Source of the DNA: Phymatolithon calcareum
Lineage: Eukaryota; Rhodophyta; Florideophyceae; Hapalidiales
NCBI GenBank assembly: GCA_977006965.1
Contig: OZ345383.1
Location: 620,001-684,000 of the forward strand
Direction of reading: 5' to 3'
DNA length: 64,000 nucleotides
Shown one piece after another: positions 32,870 through 42,515 of the stretch. Below the pieces are notes generated by a model. The model was given only the letters and a program-made list of their open reading frames with translations. It searched no databases and was not told the DNA's origin. The translations under genes and the position numbers were made by a program. Within the stretch, counting starts at the first letter, position 1, and the number at the start of each line of letters is the position of its first letter.

Positions 32870-33942
32870 GGCAACATCGAAGAGATCACTGAACGCGATA
32901 ACTCACCGGCCATCGCGGAGCGGGTTATTCGTTTGGACTTGTAGCTCTTAAAGGAAATGGGTACAGAGTTGCCATACCGATCGGACAAAAAACAAATGTG
33001 ACCAAGCTGAGTCGACATGTCGTGGTTGTTCGCAAAAGACGCGTCCGAAAACCCAATGATGCGCAGTGAGTCTAAGTCCAGCTTGGGGATCTTGAGCGAG
33101 ATCCGATTGTCGATGGCGTACTTGGTAGCCTTGTTCAGCTGTCGAATTACGCCAGCTCTGTCCGTAATGAAGCGGTCTTTTGTCACTTGAGCGAGTTGAG
33201 AGATGTCAAAGAGACAGTCCGGGCGGGTGTTCGAGAGCCAAGCGAGCCGCATTCGCATCGAGCGAAGTTCGGAAAAAGGAGCGTTTAGGTCAAGCTTCTC
33301 TAGCTTCTGAAGGTAGAAGTGCTGGTGTTGTTCAAGCGTTCCACCCTTTCCGCGAGCTAGTGAAAAACCACTGAACGTGCATGGGATTTCCTCGTCTTCG
33401 CCCACCTGAAAACGTTCGCTTGTGATCTTAGCTCGCTCGCGGAACTCTCGCGTTCCAGTTCGCAGGAGGTCATCTACATAACCTCCACTGAGTCCGATGA
33501 GTAGACCATCCGACATTAGCTTGTACAAAGCTGGGTCGGATCGAAAGGGGGACATACCGAGAACGTGACGATGGTGCTCATCAAGCGTCTTGTGCCACAG
33601 GTCACCGGAGTCGCAGAGTCTGTAGAGTGGCTTGAGAAGCTTTAAGCACTGATCAGGGTGAAGTTCGAACTCGGGTACCGGTTTCGTGATGAAAAACTCA
33701 CGCGAGAGTGGCTCAGATGATTGTAAGTAGGCTTGTCGAACATCAGATGTCCAGGTGTTGAAGCCATGTCCGGCTGCAAGTGCGAGAAGGAGACGGATGG
33801 ATTGCGGCTGAAGGGTTGCAGCATTGTGCACCATCATGTCTTTCATCTTGTCGCGATGACCGCCGATGACGTAACGGGCCTTGAATTTGATCTGGCCATC
33901 TTCGGATGATTTTATGGCCAGAACAAACCTTCCTGGGAGCAC
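32866..33942 (-). pseudogene. copia reverse transcriptase segment
   Basis: 358 codons. It shows PGRFVLAIKSSEDGQIKFKA, KARYVIGGHRD, WTSDVRQAYLQS with its catalytic Asp, the LKPLYRLCDSGDLWHK block, and the YVDD catalytic box as GGYVDDLL. It then runs to SAMAGE at the RNase H start. All polymerase motifs are present. It is broken from integrase by a -1 frame step near 33980, just before a REEVP motif. Confidence 0.88.
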
Positions 33943-35771
33943 ATTACCGTCAGGGGGAACTTCTTCGCGCAGAATACCCTGAATGTCCCGCGATCGAGGA
34001 GTCCTTTGACTTCTTCTCGCTTCGCTTGTGTCATCTCCGCCGATACCGCACGGGGATCCTTCGGATCAATAGCCTCCGTGAGGTGGATGGAATGGTCCTC
34101 CTCATCGGTGGATGAGAAGTACGTGAGACTGCGGTAAATGTCCGAGAAGAGTGAACGCGCGATGTCGATAGGCATGTTGTAAGGTTTAACCTGTACAATG
34201 CCGAAAGGTCGAGCTGCCTCAATTTTGGAATCCTGTACGTACACGATCTTCTTGACATGATCCATGCCGAGGACGGTAAACGATCCTAACCACTCGCCTA
34301 TTCGGTTGTTAACGACCTTCTCGTGCCAGACCAATACTTGGTCGCCAGGCTCAAAAGACTTGTCGGCAACGGCGGGAACCGAGTGTTTCAAGCCGCGTGA
34401 TATGCGCATCTTCGACATGATGCGTTGCATTTCGGTGCGTGCGGTGTGCACCATGGCTGCTCGCTCCCCTAGCGTGTCACGTGCTTTGGGGATTTCAGAT
34501 GGAGTGTAGACCTTTGGAAGCTCGCCAAATACCAGAGAAGACGGTACTAATCCCTCTGGTCCTAGGGTGTCGTTCATGGCCTTGACTGCGAGCTGGAGTA
34601 GAAGGTCCTTGTTCCGGTTCGGGTAGTCGAGAAGCATCTTTCGAAACGTAGTGCGGAGCGGTTCATGGTACCTCTCGCCTACGCCGAGACTGGAGTGTGC
34701 TTCTTTGCCAGTCGACTCGATTTCAACGTTGCATCTCGCCGCCAGAGAAACGAACGGCTCGCTCTTACCTAGCGCGCTGCCATAGTCCACCAATATACGG
34801 TTGGGTAGACCTGTGTAAATCGTTGCCCAGCATCTTAAGAGCGTATCCCATATCGAAAGAGTACTCACGTCAGGAAGGAAGCGGGCGGCAGAGAAGCGAG
34901 TCGATTCATCGACGATATGCAAGATGGGGGAAAAGCCGATGTACATTACGTCCATTAATATGCGCTCGTTGAACCGCGCATTCTCGGTGCCAAACGAGAC
35001 ACGAAATCGGGTTGGGGCAGGGCGGATGCGCTGGCATGGGTCGCATCTCTTCGAGATTTCTTTGAGAATCTTGAGAGTTTCTGGTGTGGCATTCTCGGGG
35101 CGTGCTTTGCGGAGCAAATTGAAGAGCTTACCAGCAGACGGATGGAAGAACTGCCGATGTAGCTTGTGGAGCTGCATTGGAGTGAAGTGTATCCGAACTC
35201 CATTGTTAAACGGTACGTACACGTACCTGCTCGGCGCACGTACGAGCGGGATGAACCACTCATCAACGTACGTCATGCGGCCGTCTCCGATTTCGCGGGC
35301 TGATCTCTTCGCCAGTCGATGAAATACAGTATCGGCGACCAGTTGATGGCGGTCGAGAATGTCCATTCCGAGTAGAGCCGGGATATCAGGTGCCACGATA
35401 TCAAAATCAACTATGATGGGTGGCACACCGGGTGGAGTTGGGAGAGGCAGCGCTACTTGTCCTAGTGAAAGGAAGGACTCATCACCGAAACGGAAACGAT
35501 TTCCAGAGCGCCGAACTTGTCGTCGGTGCGCTCCGGTAGAGTGGAACAGGCGGTTCATTTCGCGTTTTCCAACGACTGACTTAGGCGCGCCTATATCCAC
35601 GCAGAATCCGAGAGGGCGATCGGATTTGCACTTCTTCATAATGTCTGCCACGAGTATACTAGTGCAGTCGATATCAGTGTAGACCTTTTGGTGGAGAGGG
35701 ATAGCTGTTCGATGATGAAACGACGGGCGTGGGCGATGTGGGTTAACTGCGTGGCCACATCGCCTTAGCAA
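33912..35771 (-). pseudogene. copia protease and integrase segment
   Basis: 619 codons. The aspartic protease is CVDIGAPKSVVG (D-I-G in place of the commoner D-S/T-G) with a hydrophobic-hydrophobic-G partner near ALLGMDIL. Integrase follows, with an HHCC zinc site (H-x3-H pattern in LHRQFFHPSAGK, then CDPC), a first Asp in ILMDVMYIGFSP, a second in ILVDYGSALGKSE, and E in the HSSLGVGERYHEPLR block. No ATG opens it. It starts in the -1 frame of the upstream gag part, at a run of five T beside that frame's TAA. Confidence 0.87.
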
Positions 35772-36487
35772 AAATCCGACTGCGGAATCTGTTCGGAGAG
35801 GGTTGAGGACACCACGTTTGTGGTGATCTCCTTGTCGAAGTCTTCGAGATGGTGCTGGTCGGCGCAGTCTCCACTGGTCGCACCAGCTAGAGCGTCCTCG
35901 AGCTCTTGGGCCGCAGCTTCTCCGAAGTGGGTGGATTCTCCCGCCGTCCCTGGAGAGTCACTAGGGATGTCTGACCGGTTCTCTCCCTCCATTCCGAGAA
36001 TGAAGTCGCGAATAATGTGGACGTGGGATTCCCCGCTTCGAAGTCGGTCTCGCGTACGCGAAGCGATTGCTCCTTCGTCGCATCTATGACCTGGGACCCA
36101 CGGCGCCGAACACTTGAAGCACTCATTTCGGCGGCGTGCTTCTTCGAAAGTGCGATACCTTGCGTGGGGCTTAGGAGCGGATCTTCTCCCGAAGTTGGGG
36201 CTGCGGCGAGGTGGGTGCTTGCGTACGCTGCGGGGGTGACGACCGTAGCGCTGAAAGTGCGTAGCATCTTCTTCCAATTCAGTGACGCCGGTCGAGATAC
36301 CTTGATTGTTTGCTTCTTTCAGCTCGTTGGCAAGTTGCAAGCTTTCATGCAAGGCAGTGACGAACCCATGAAACTTGTACTTGTGCGACACGAGGTTTCG
36401 AATGGGGGCGAGTGCCCATTCGAAACCGATGACAGCCTTTCGTAGGAAGCGGATCTTGTTTTCGTCCGAGCGGAAACCAGGGGGCAT
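35765..36487 (-). pseudogene. copia gag C-terminal/nucleocapsid segment
   Basis: 240 codons. It contains an Arg-rich stretch and a zinc knuckle variant, CFKCSAPWVPGHRC (C-x2-C-x7-H-x-C), for RNA binding. It continues gag in the -1 frame; the switch lies at the run of five C near 36484-36488. It ends with TAA overlapping the start of the protease frame. Confidence 0.75.
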
Positions 36488-37680
36488 TGCGGTGTGAGCT
36501 GCTCAATGTGCTCAACGAGTTTTGTCAGCCCCTCGGGAACGGAATTCAAAGAGTGTGCATGCATGAAGCTCTCGAGCTTCAAGCCCTCTAGCGTGGACTG
36601 TACCTGCAGCTGACGCGAGTCGCTGTCATACTCTGTCTTCATGAGGGAGCAGACTTCCTCGTACGTCATGCCCGGCCTGTACTGGTTCAGGAGAAAGGTG
36701 CGAGCGGGGCCATCCAAGACGTTCATAAAGTAGTCCGCCTTCTGTGGCGGAGTGAGCAAATGCTGACGAGCACAAGCTTCGTAGTCACGGAGTAGAAGGT
36801 CGATGGACTGGGAGAGATCTCCGGTAAACTTTCGACCGTAAAACTGCTGGTGCACATAGTTCGCCTTCCGCGTGTCCTCGTACTCTATCGGTAAGCGGAA
36901 AGAGTCGAACGCTGTGGTGTGGTGCCTCGGTGTCTCTATGGGGTGTACACGAGGGGGCGTAGAACCGGGAAGGTGACCGGGTTTAGCAGTAAACACAGGG
37001 CGGTCGGTCGGCGGTACAGTGGGAGTGCTCCGAATCGAATCCAGCGCTGGAGTCGGTGGATGTGCAGCGAGTGACGAGGGGGGCTGATATCCTACATGAG
37101 CAGCGGTTCCGGCCGTAGGAGCCCCAGGTGGCCTGTGAGTATGTATGGATCGGGCGTTCTTGAACTTGTCGATGATAGAGCGAGTTGAACTAGGGTCCAA
37201 CCCTAGAACATATGCAAACCAGGCTTGGTTCATGATACTCTTGTGTGCAAGTTCATGAGCTTGGAGAGGCAACTGCACAATAAAGTCTTGTGGGATAATG
37301 TTAAAGCCGTAAAACTCCGAGATGCTGTGTAAGACCTTGATGGGGAATGTTGGACGACGGTAGTAGTCATCCGTGAACACAGCGGGCGGGGCCGGAAGAA
37401 TGTCAGACATGACCTCGCAGACCTCCAAGGGGGCGGGCATGACAGCTGGAGTGGATCCGGAGCTTTGGGGGATAGGGTAAATGTCCAGAATATTGCGAGC
37501 TGCACCGAGGTACTGACTGTAGAAGTCATCCTCCTCGCTGATGCAGTCCGCCATTTTTTTGACACGATGGTAGCGTTGCGACGCCTGCGCTTTCGTCATG
37601 GCAGTTGGGGCCGGGGCGAGATTCCCATCTGGAGCGGGGTTACCGGACGCAGAAGCAGCGGAAGAGCCGTCCTGCGACAT
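36319..37680 (-). CDS. copia gag, N-terminal part
   Basis: It starts at the ATG at 37680, about 80 bases inside the 5' LTR. A Pro/Thr-rich N half is followed by a capsid-like helical region (DLSQSIDLLLRDYEACARQH, FLLNQYRPGMTYEEVCSLMK), typical of copia gag. The biologically meaningful part probably ends near 36484, where the reading frame moves to the -1 frame that carries the zinc knuckle. The last 55 codons here are out of frame and Ser/Thr-rich. Confidence 0.75.
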   Translation of the reverse strand: MSQDGSSAASASGNPAPDGNLAPAPTAMTKAQASQRYHRVKKMADCISEEDDFYSQYLGAARNILDIYPIPQSSGSTPAVMPAPLEVCEVMSDILPAPPAVFTDDYYRRPTFPIKVLHSISEFYGFNIIPQDFIVQLPLQAHELAHKSIMNQAWFAYVLGLDPSSTRSIIDKFKNARSIHTHRPPGAPTAGTAAHVGYQPPSSLAAHPPTPALDSIRSTPTVPPTDRPVFTAKPGHLPGSTPPRVHPIETPRHHTTAFDSFRLPIEYEDTRKANYVHQQFYGRKFTGDLSQSIDLLLRDYEACARQHLLTPPQKADYFMNVLDGPARTFLLNQYRPGMTYEEVCSLMKTEYDSDSRQLQVQSTLEGLKLESFMHAHSLNSVPEGLTKLVEHIEQLTPQCPLVSARTKTRSASYERLSSVSNGHSPPFETSCRTSTSFMGSSLPCMKACNLPTS

Positions 37681-37758
37681 GTTGCAGTACTGCAGTGGTA
37701 GTTTGTTTTGCCGGCGGGAAAACTTGGGTTAGCACAAAGTAAACCGAGGAATCCGGAT

Positions 37759-38090
37759 TGTCGTCAAACGGCCACTTCGTGCCTCGCGCGATCGGCCGTC
37801 CGTACGATCGGACGGCTGGGTGGCCGCGCGGAAAAGGGGAAGGGAGTGAGCTGGTGAGGGTGTGATCGGGCCAATGCCTTCCCGTGAGAACGGGCTCCGG
37901 CCAATGCCTTCTCGATAGACCAAAGTAGCCTTTAGCTTTACTTAGTCTGTTACGTTCTGTCCAGGGGGAACCAAAGCTGAGGGGGATGGTCAGCAGGATA
38001 TGTAGCAACACAGGAACTCGCCGGCCTTTGGGGCCGGTGAGTGTAAGCCCATGTAAGCACCCATGAGATGCCCAGGGAGTATGATTGACA
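37759..38090 (-). repeat. copia 5' LTR
   Basis: 332 bp, apparently identical to 30460-30791. It is followed directly by the GAGAT target repeat (38091-38095). The promoter for gag-pol should lie here, reading toward lower coordinates. Confidence 0.93.
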
Positions 38091-38347
38091 GAGATCATGG
38101 ACGAGAGAGGAGAGTGTTCGTGGTCTGTGCGGCGCGCCATCCACGCATCGCAACGTAAGATTCGCTCCGACCACAAGAAGGGGCTCCAGCAGAGAAATGT
38201 CACTGATTGGTTCAACTGAGCCTCGTGGACGATTGGGTAGAATGTTTCTGTAGCCCCTTATGATAAAGCCTCCAAGACTGCAAAACCTCTATTACTGCAT
38301 ACCAATCTGCTTTACCGCCGTGTTGCAGCTATACAGGTTCGACTGTA

Positions 38348-38886
38348 ACCGATAGATTTTTTCGGGTGCCGTGTCATCGCCGTGGACCGACAGGCCAAGG
38401 TTGGTCTGACTAGAGGTCTTTTTAACTATTGACACGTGGAAATGAGAGCCCCATCCGCTTGCTCGCCGCGCCAGCCCATCTGATACAGTATGTACATACC
38501 GAAACCGGCCTGACCGCCGGGGCAAACCACGCTGCTCTCCAAAACTGCACCATCCGCCTGCTAGTTGCTGCGCTGCCGGACCTCCTGAAATGAGTACCTT
38601 ATTACTGTCCTCCTTCCCACCGCCAGGCCGTCAACCTCCTGAAAAGCATACCTTCCCGAGAAATGGCGTGTTCCATAGACTTGTGTTACAGCAGATCTGT
38701 TTAGGTTAGGTTCAGAAAAGGAAATGCGTTTGTAAGGAACTAACGTGTACAGAACTTTATTCATCCTTGTACCACTCATTCATCACGGCCCTTTCACACA
38801 GCAAGAGGGAGACAACTTTGTAGACGGCTTTCTCAAAGCTCATATGTTACTCAAGCAAACTTTCTGCAAAGGACTGTATATAGTAT
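38348..38886. other. Intergenic between two elements
   Basis: No gene or element boundary recognised; minus-strand frames are short and lack motifs. Confidence 0.4.
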
Positions 38887-38893
38887 ACTATAT

Positions 38894-39250
38894 CAGGGGA
38901 GTGTTATGGGGGGGAGTAACGCGAAGTGGTTATCATACCGCTTTTTTGGAGTTGTGTCTGAAGTGTATGTTTGATTCATCTTCGCAGGGCTGAAATTGTT
39001 TAATAAAAATTAGAATGAAAGAGGAAAATCAGGCCCAAGTCGCCTGAACATTGGCAGCTGCCAATGTAGCGGTCGCTCTCGTTGCAGTATTCTATTTTGT
39101 GGTTATAAACAATAAAAATAATCTGCAAAGATGATTTGTTTTGATACTTACCGAGCTCATAATTTAGCCGGCATATCGATGCTATAATTTTTTCGTACAA
39201 TTTTTGAAACCTCAAAATGTTGCGTTACTCCCCCCCATAACACTCCCCTG
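38894..39250. mobile_element. MITE with G-rich TIRs
   Basis: The ends CAGGGGAGTGTTATGGGGGG (38894) and CCCCCCATAACACTCCCCTG (to 39250) form inverted repeats of about 28 bp. The direct repeat ACTATAT (38887-38893 and 39251-39257) flanks it, a 7-bp duplication. It is 357 bp and non-coding. A relic of the same end occurs at 51434-51459. Confidence 0.8.
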
Positions 39251-39345
39251 ACTATATACTCTATTTTTGAATTCTTCATTGATAAATGAAACCTGTGCAG
39301 TAGTTTTTGCATGCGGTGCGCCTGGACGGCGTTTCGAATAACTTG

Positions 39346-40612
39346 TACAGTCAACCCTCGATAACTGGATCCTCTTTAAGCGTATATCCTCAGTTTTCAG
39401 AATATTGCGTGCGTCCACGAATACCGTTTACGCCAAAATTTATCGAAATTTTAAGATATTCAGAATACTCACTTAGTAGAATATCCTGACGGCGGAGGCA
39501 CGGCGCCTACCTTAAATTTTATAAAAGTTTTGAGTAAGTGGCACGGAGCATATTCTACGCGTGTGCACTTATGTCCACAAGGCTGAATGCCATCATATCG
39601 AGAAATGAAGTGAGCGCAAATCATCCATCCGCTGACTGTGCTTTCTAAGCCCTCCATCTCTGTGACGGCCCGACATCTGTAAGAGTTCTCGAATGTGTGA
39701 GCATCTTATTACCAACCACGTCTACAGGGACTGTTCGCACTGCGCCAGCACGCAGCCATCCATATCGGCAGCAATCCCAATCCCGACAGTGCCGTCGAAC
39801 ATGATCTTAACTACCACATAATCTGCGTATGGGGATTTCTGCGAAGACATCAGCGACCCAGCTCTTTACAACTGCACGTGCGCCTCTGCAGCCGTCTGAA
39901 GTCATGACAAACCCAATCTCGTCAGTGCCGTCCCATACGCAACTACAACTGTGCGGATTTCTACAATTCCTTCGCCAGCATATTCTTTGTCACCCGGGTT
40001 TTCAGCGTCAGGAAGTATATCAGTATCAATCGCCGCATTCAGCATGTCAATATCAGCTACCTCCGGCCGCACTTGGCCCGCGCAACCCCCGCTGTATCGC
40101 TGTTATCCGCGGAGCCTCCATCTACGTTCGTGACTTTTCGGGTCGATCTGCCGCCATCTGCGAAAAGCGCTCCAGGCCTTTCCGGCTTATCTTTGTACCA
40201 TCCGGTGGGACTATCTCCCCTACATGCACTGCGTAAAGCCTGTTGCTGTCAACGGCGTCTATATTCCCAACTCTGACCGCGGTTTTGGGACTTCTGTGAG
40301 TGTGTCCAAAAGTGCGATACCAACTGACTGCTCGTCAGATTCTCCAACCTTACCCGCTGCAAGCTTTTGCTACAGTTGGTTCAGAGCAGGCGCAACATTT
40401 ACGCAGGCATCCACTGATACATCGGTGTCATCGAGATCTTCCAGTGATGCTGCAGTTCCGAGCGATTTCTTTCATAGAATCTGATAGTCTGTAGAAACTG
40501 AGGTACACGTGTAGTTTCTGCGATATGATATAAATTCACTCCTAGAATATTCTCGATATCTGGATTTCTGACCCCCCGACAGGAGCTATCCAGTTATCGA
40601 GGGTTGACTGTA
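39346..40612. mobile_element. Tigger/pogo-like element
   Basis: TA-CAGTCAACCCTCGATAACTG at the left (39346) and its exact reverse complement with TA at the right (40612) give TIRs of at least 20 bp, typical of Tigger (CENP-B-type) transposons. The length is 1.27 kb, which is too short for a full transposase. Confidence 0.85.
39700..40490 (-). pseudogene. Degenerate transposase C terminus in Tigger-like element
   Basis: The minus strand reads acidic, helix-like stretches in shifting frames (for example SLEDLDDTDVSVDACVNVA and AIDTDILPDAENPGDKEYAG), broken by stops. This matches the acidic tails of pogo-type transposases and parallels the tails kept in the two other pogo-like elements here. 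Boundaries are approximate. Confidence 0.4.
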
Positions 40613-40681
40613 GTTTATATCCCTCATCAATATACAGTACTGTAAAAAGAGCTTCAACCGGTTACACTGCTGCGTAACCAA

Positions 40682-40760
40682 CACTGGGGGAGCACGGCAG
40701 CATTTTGGCCCTAATATTATTGGTTTATTTGGGCCAAAATGCTGCCGTGCTCCCCCAGTG
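40682..40760. mobile_element. 79-bp foldback element, copy 1
   Basis: Perfect 30-bp arms begin CACTGGGGGAGCACGGCAGC and enclose a 19-nt AT-rich loop. A diverged copy lies at 55531-55605. There is no room for anything but the ends. No clear target duplication. Confidence 0.85.
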
Positions 40761-41664
40761 AAGAGCAAATTTTCCACTCAAAGCTGCGCCTGCCGATTCA
40801 CGCTTGGTGTCGAACGACATGTCTGGCGTATGATACGGGGCCGTTTGTGCTCTGCCGATCAAAAAACTGAAGATATTTTGGACCCTTTGCTTCAAGCTGC
40901 CCCGCATTACACTAGAGACCTTATCATAGCTGCACCTGTGCATGATGGTCATTTTACCAAATTCCCCAACACAAAATGATGAAAAGAGGTGCGTGCTGGG
41001 TCAACAAAACATCATCTGCAGATGTTCTCTCTACTGCAGGACGCGGGAACTCGCGCCCAATCTTTTAAAGCGTGCTTTAGACATGAAGCAGATTTTTACA
41101 AAAGAGTAAAGGCCTGCCTCTTCGTTCGAATCTGCTTGACGGTGTGATCCCCCGCGGATAGATCAGTGAAGAGACAATGCATTAGAAATAGGGTGGCTTT
41201 CGAAAACACAGAAATCGCTGTTTCTTACAAACATGTTTCGTTTTTACGTCACGCCTTCGCAATTCAAAACAATTTTAGTGTCTCTAAAACCACGGCGGGG
41301 CGAGAGATATCCAGCGAGTATTTTATTAAAAAGGTTAAGAAATAGAAATCGCCGTCTACTGATTGTCATTCTTTCTAGAACATCCATCTTTTATTCTGCA
41401 GCATCGCATCGCAGTGCGCGATATTACCGCAGTATCCCGTCAACAGGGTCTATTTCCATATTTTGGGTACCATCGAATTCCGCCCATCATGCCATACTCT
41501 CTTACTCTCCTGGAGTTTCCTGTTGATGGGTACAGTTTGGCCATCCGAATTTTCATTGAGACGAGGGCTACTAGTTGCCGTGCAACAGCCGATCTTCCGG
41601 GATTATTTCGCGACAGATGAAGTGCGGCCAGTTCAGGCAGAACGAGAGAGCAGATGGCCAGGCG
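40761..41664. other. Intergenic, no gene seen
   Basis: Short frames only. The segment ends at the GCCAGGCG target repeat of hAT1 (41657-41664). Confidence 0.4.
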
Positions 41665-41836
41665 CACGCTTGGTACCAATATTATTTTTATTGCAATTTA
41701 TTGCAATAAAGTCTTAATTGCCCTGAGAGGTGCTTATTGCAATAGTTATTGCAAAAAGTGATGGCATATGATCGAAAATCAAGGTACACCCTTGCCCTCC
41801 TCGGCGCTGGCAAGATCGTCGTACAGCGCTGCGGTA

Positions 41837-42283
41837 CAGTCAAGCCTCTCTATAAGCAACCCTTTTGAAAGAAAAACCTGCAATTAAGCAACGACAACTC
41901 GCCGACGAGGTCCGTATACGCCTAAAAATATACAAATTAAAGGTTTTATTGCAACCTGCAATAACGCAAGATTCCCGAGAGCTACCCTTTATTTTAGTTA
42001 CTTTTTTGATACTCGATGTTGCAGAAGCAGTCTCTATTTGCTTCAATACATCGCCTGTAAGCCATTTATTGCGGCTTCCAGCACTCTCTCCTTTGATCAC
42101 ATTGGCCCACAGTACCTGCCAATGAGAGAAGACCACGGGTGGAACGTCCATCGGCATGGCTACTGTAGTTTCTTGGACCGATGCTGTAATGATCCGATAT
42201 GATAGAGCCTCTTAATTTGCAATACCTCTATAAATGCAAACGAAATTCCTGACCGACGTGTTGCTTATAGAGGGGTTTGACTG
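41837..42283. mobile_element. 447-bp MITE nested in hAT1
   Basis: CAGTCAAGCCTCTCTATAAG at the left and the reverse complement of the right end, CAGTCAAACCCCTCTATAAG, are flanked by TA (41835-41836, 42284-42285). The TIR type belongs to the same pogo-like group as the other CAGTC elements. It lies between the hAT1 left end and the transposase start. Confidence 0.8.
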
Positions 42284-42515
42284 TACAGGATCTGTAAGGG
42301 AAATTTACGGAAAAGGGTTACAGAAGCTCCCCACACAGTTTACGTATTGCCACCCGAATCTGCGGCATCCAATTACTGTCAGGAATTCTGCTCTCATAAT
42401 TACAGACACGTCGACCGGCATTGACTCGGAAATTGCTCTTGAATGCTGTCTTGCCCACGCGATCTCTTGGATTTCACACACCTGCGAATTGCTCTTCCGA
42501 AGCACTACGTCCAGA

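Larger units (their letters stand above)
30460..38090 (-). mobile_element. Ty1/copia LTR retrotransposon
   Basis: The element is complete and lies on the minus strand. The 332-bp LTRs (30460-30791 and 37759-38090) start TG and end CA. The 5-bp target repeat GAGAT is at 30455-30459 and 38091-38095. The coding order from the 5' LTR is gag, zinc knuckle, protease, integrase, reverse transcriptase, RNase H, which is the copia order. A purine tract (GGAGGGAG on the minus strand, 30792-30799) abuts the 3' LTR. The sequence just inside the 5' LTR (minus strand, ATCCGGATTCCTCGG) should be the primer site but does not begin with the usual TGG. Four frame changes break the polyprotein, and an antisense ORF fills 30928-32502. 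Confidence 0.93.
30182..38219 (+). pseudogene. Transposase C-terminal relic, interrupted by copia
   Basis: The frame from about 30182 to 30459 continues exactly in frame at 38096-38219 once the LTR element and one GAGAT copy are ignored (278 + 124 nt = 134 codons). It is acidic (PNEEDDCIADVEEA), then has a helix (LSLAEQLRHLSLAVEI) and a basic end reading TDWFN, like the tails of pogo/Tigger (CENP-B-type) transposases. There is no ATG and no DDE domain, so it is a truncated remnant. Confidence 0.6.
29967..38347 (+). mobile_element. pogo-like DNA element split by a copia insertion
   Basis: Left end TA-CAGTCGAACCTGTATAGCTG (29967) and right end CAGCTATACAGGTTCGACTG-TA (to 38347) are exact inverted repeats of about 24 bp with TA duplications. 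Removing the copia element and one copy of its target repeat (30460-38095) leaves about 740 bp. The first 16 bases of the TIR interior (ACCTGTATAGCTGCA) are tandemly repeated at the left end. Only the C-terminal part of a transposase-like ORF remains inside. Confidence 0.78.

Noticed and set aside
35760-35775. Ty1-style +1 frameshift signal at the gag-pol border (CTAAGGC)
   Set aside because: The heptamer is not in the gag frame, and the required shift is -1, so the Ty1 mechanism does not apply.
42234-42515. N-terminal 94-codon extension of the hAT1 transposase
   Set aside because: It begins inside the nested MITE and has no counterpart in the hAT2 copy, which starts at the equivalent of 42516.
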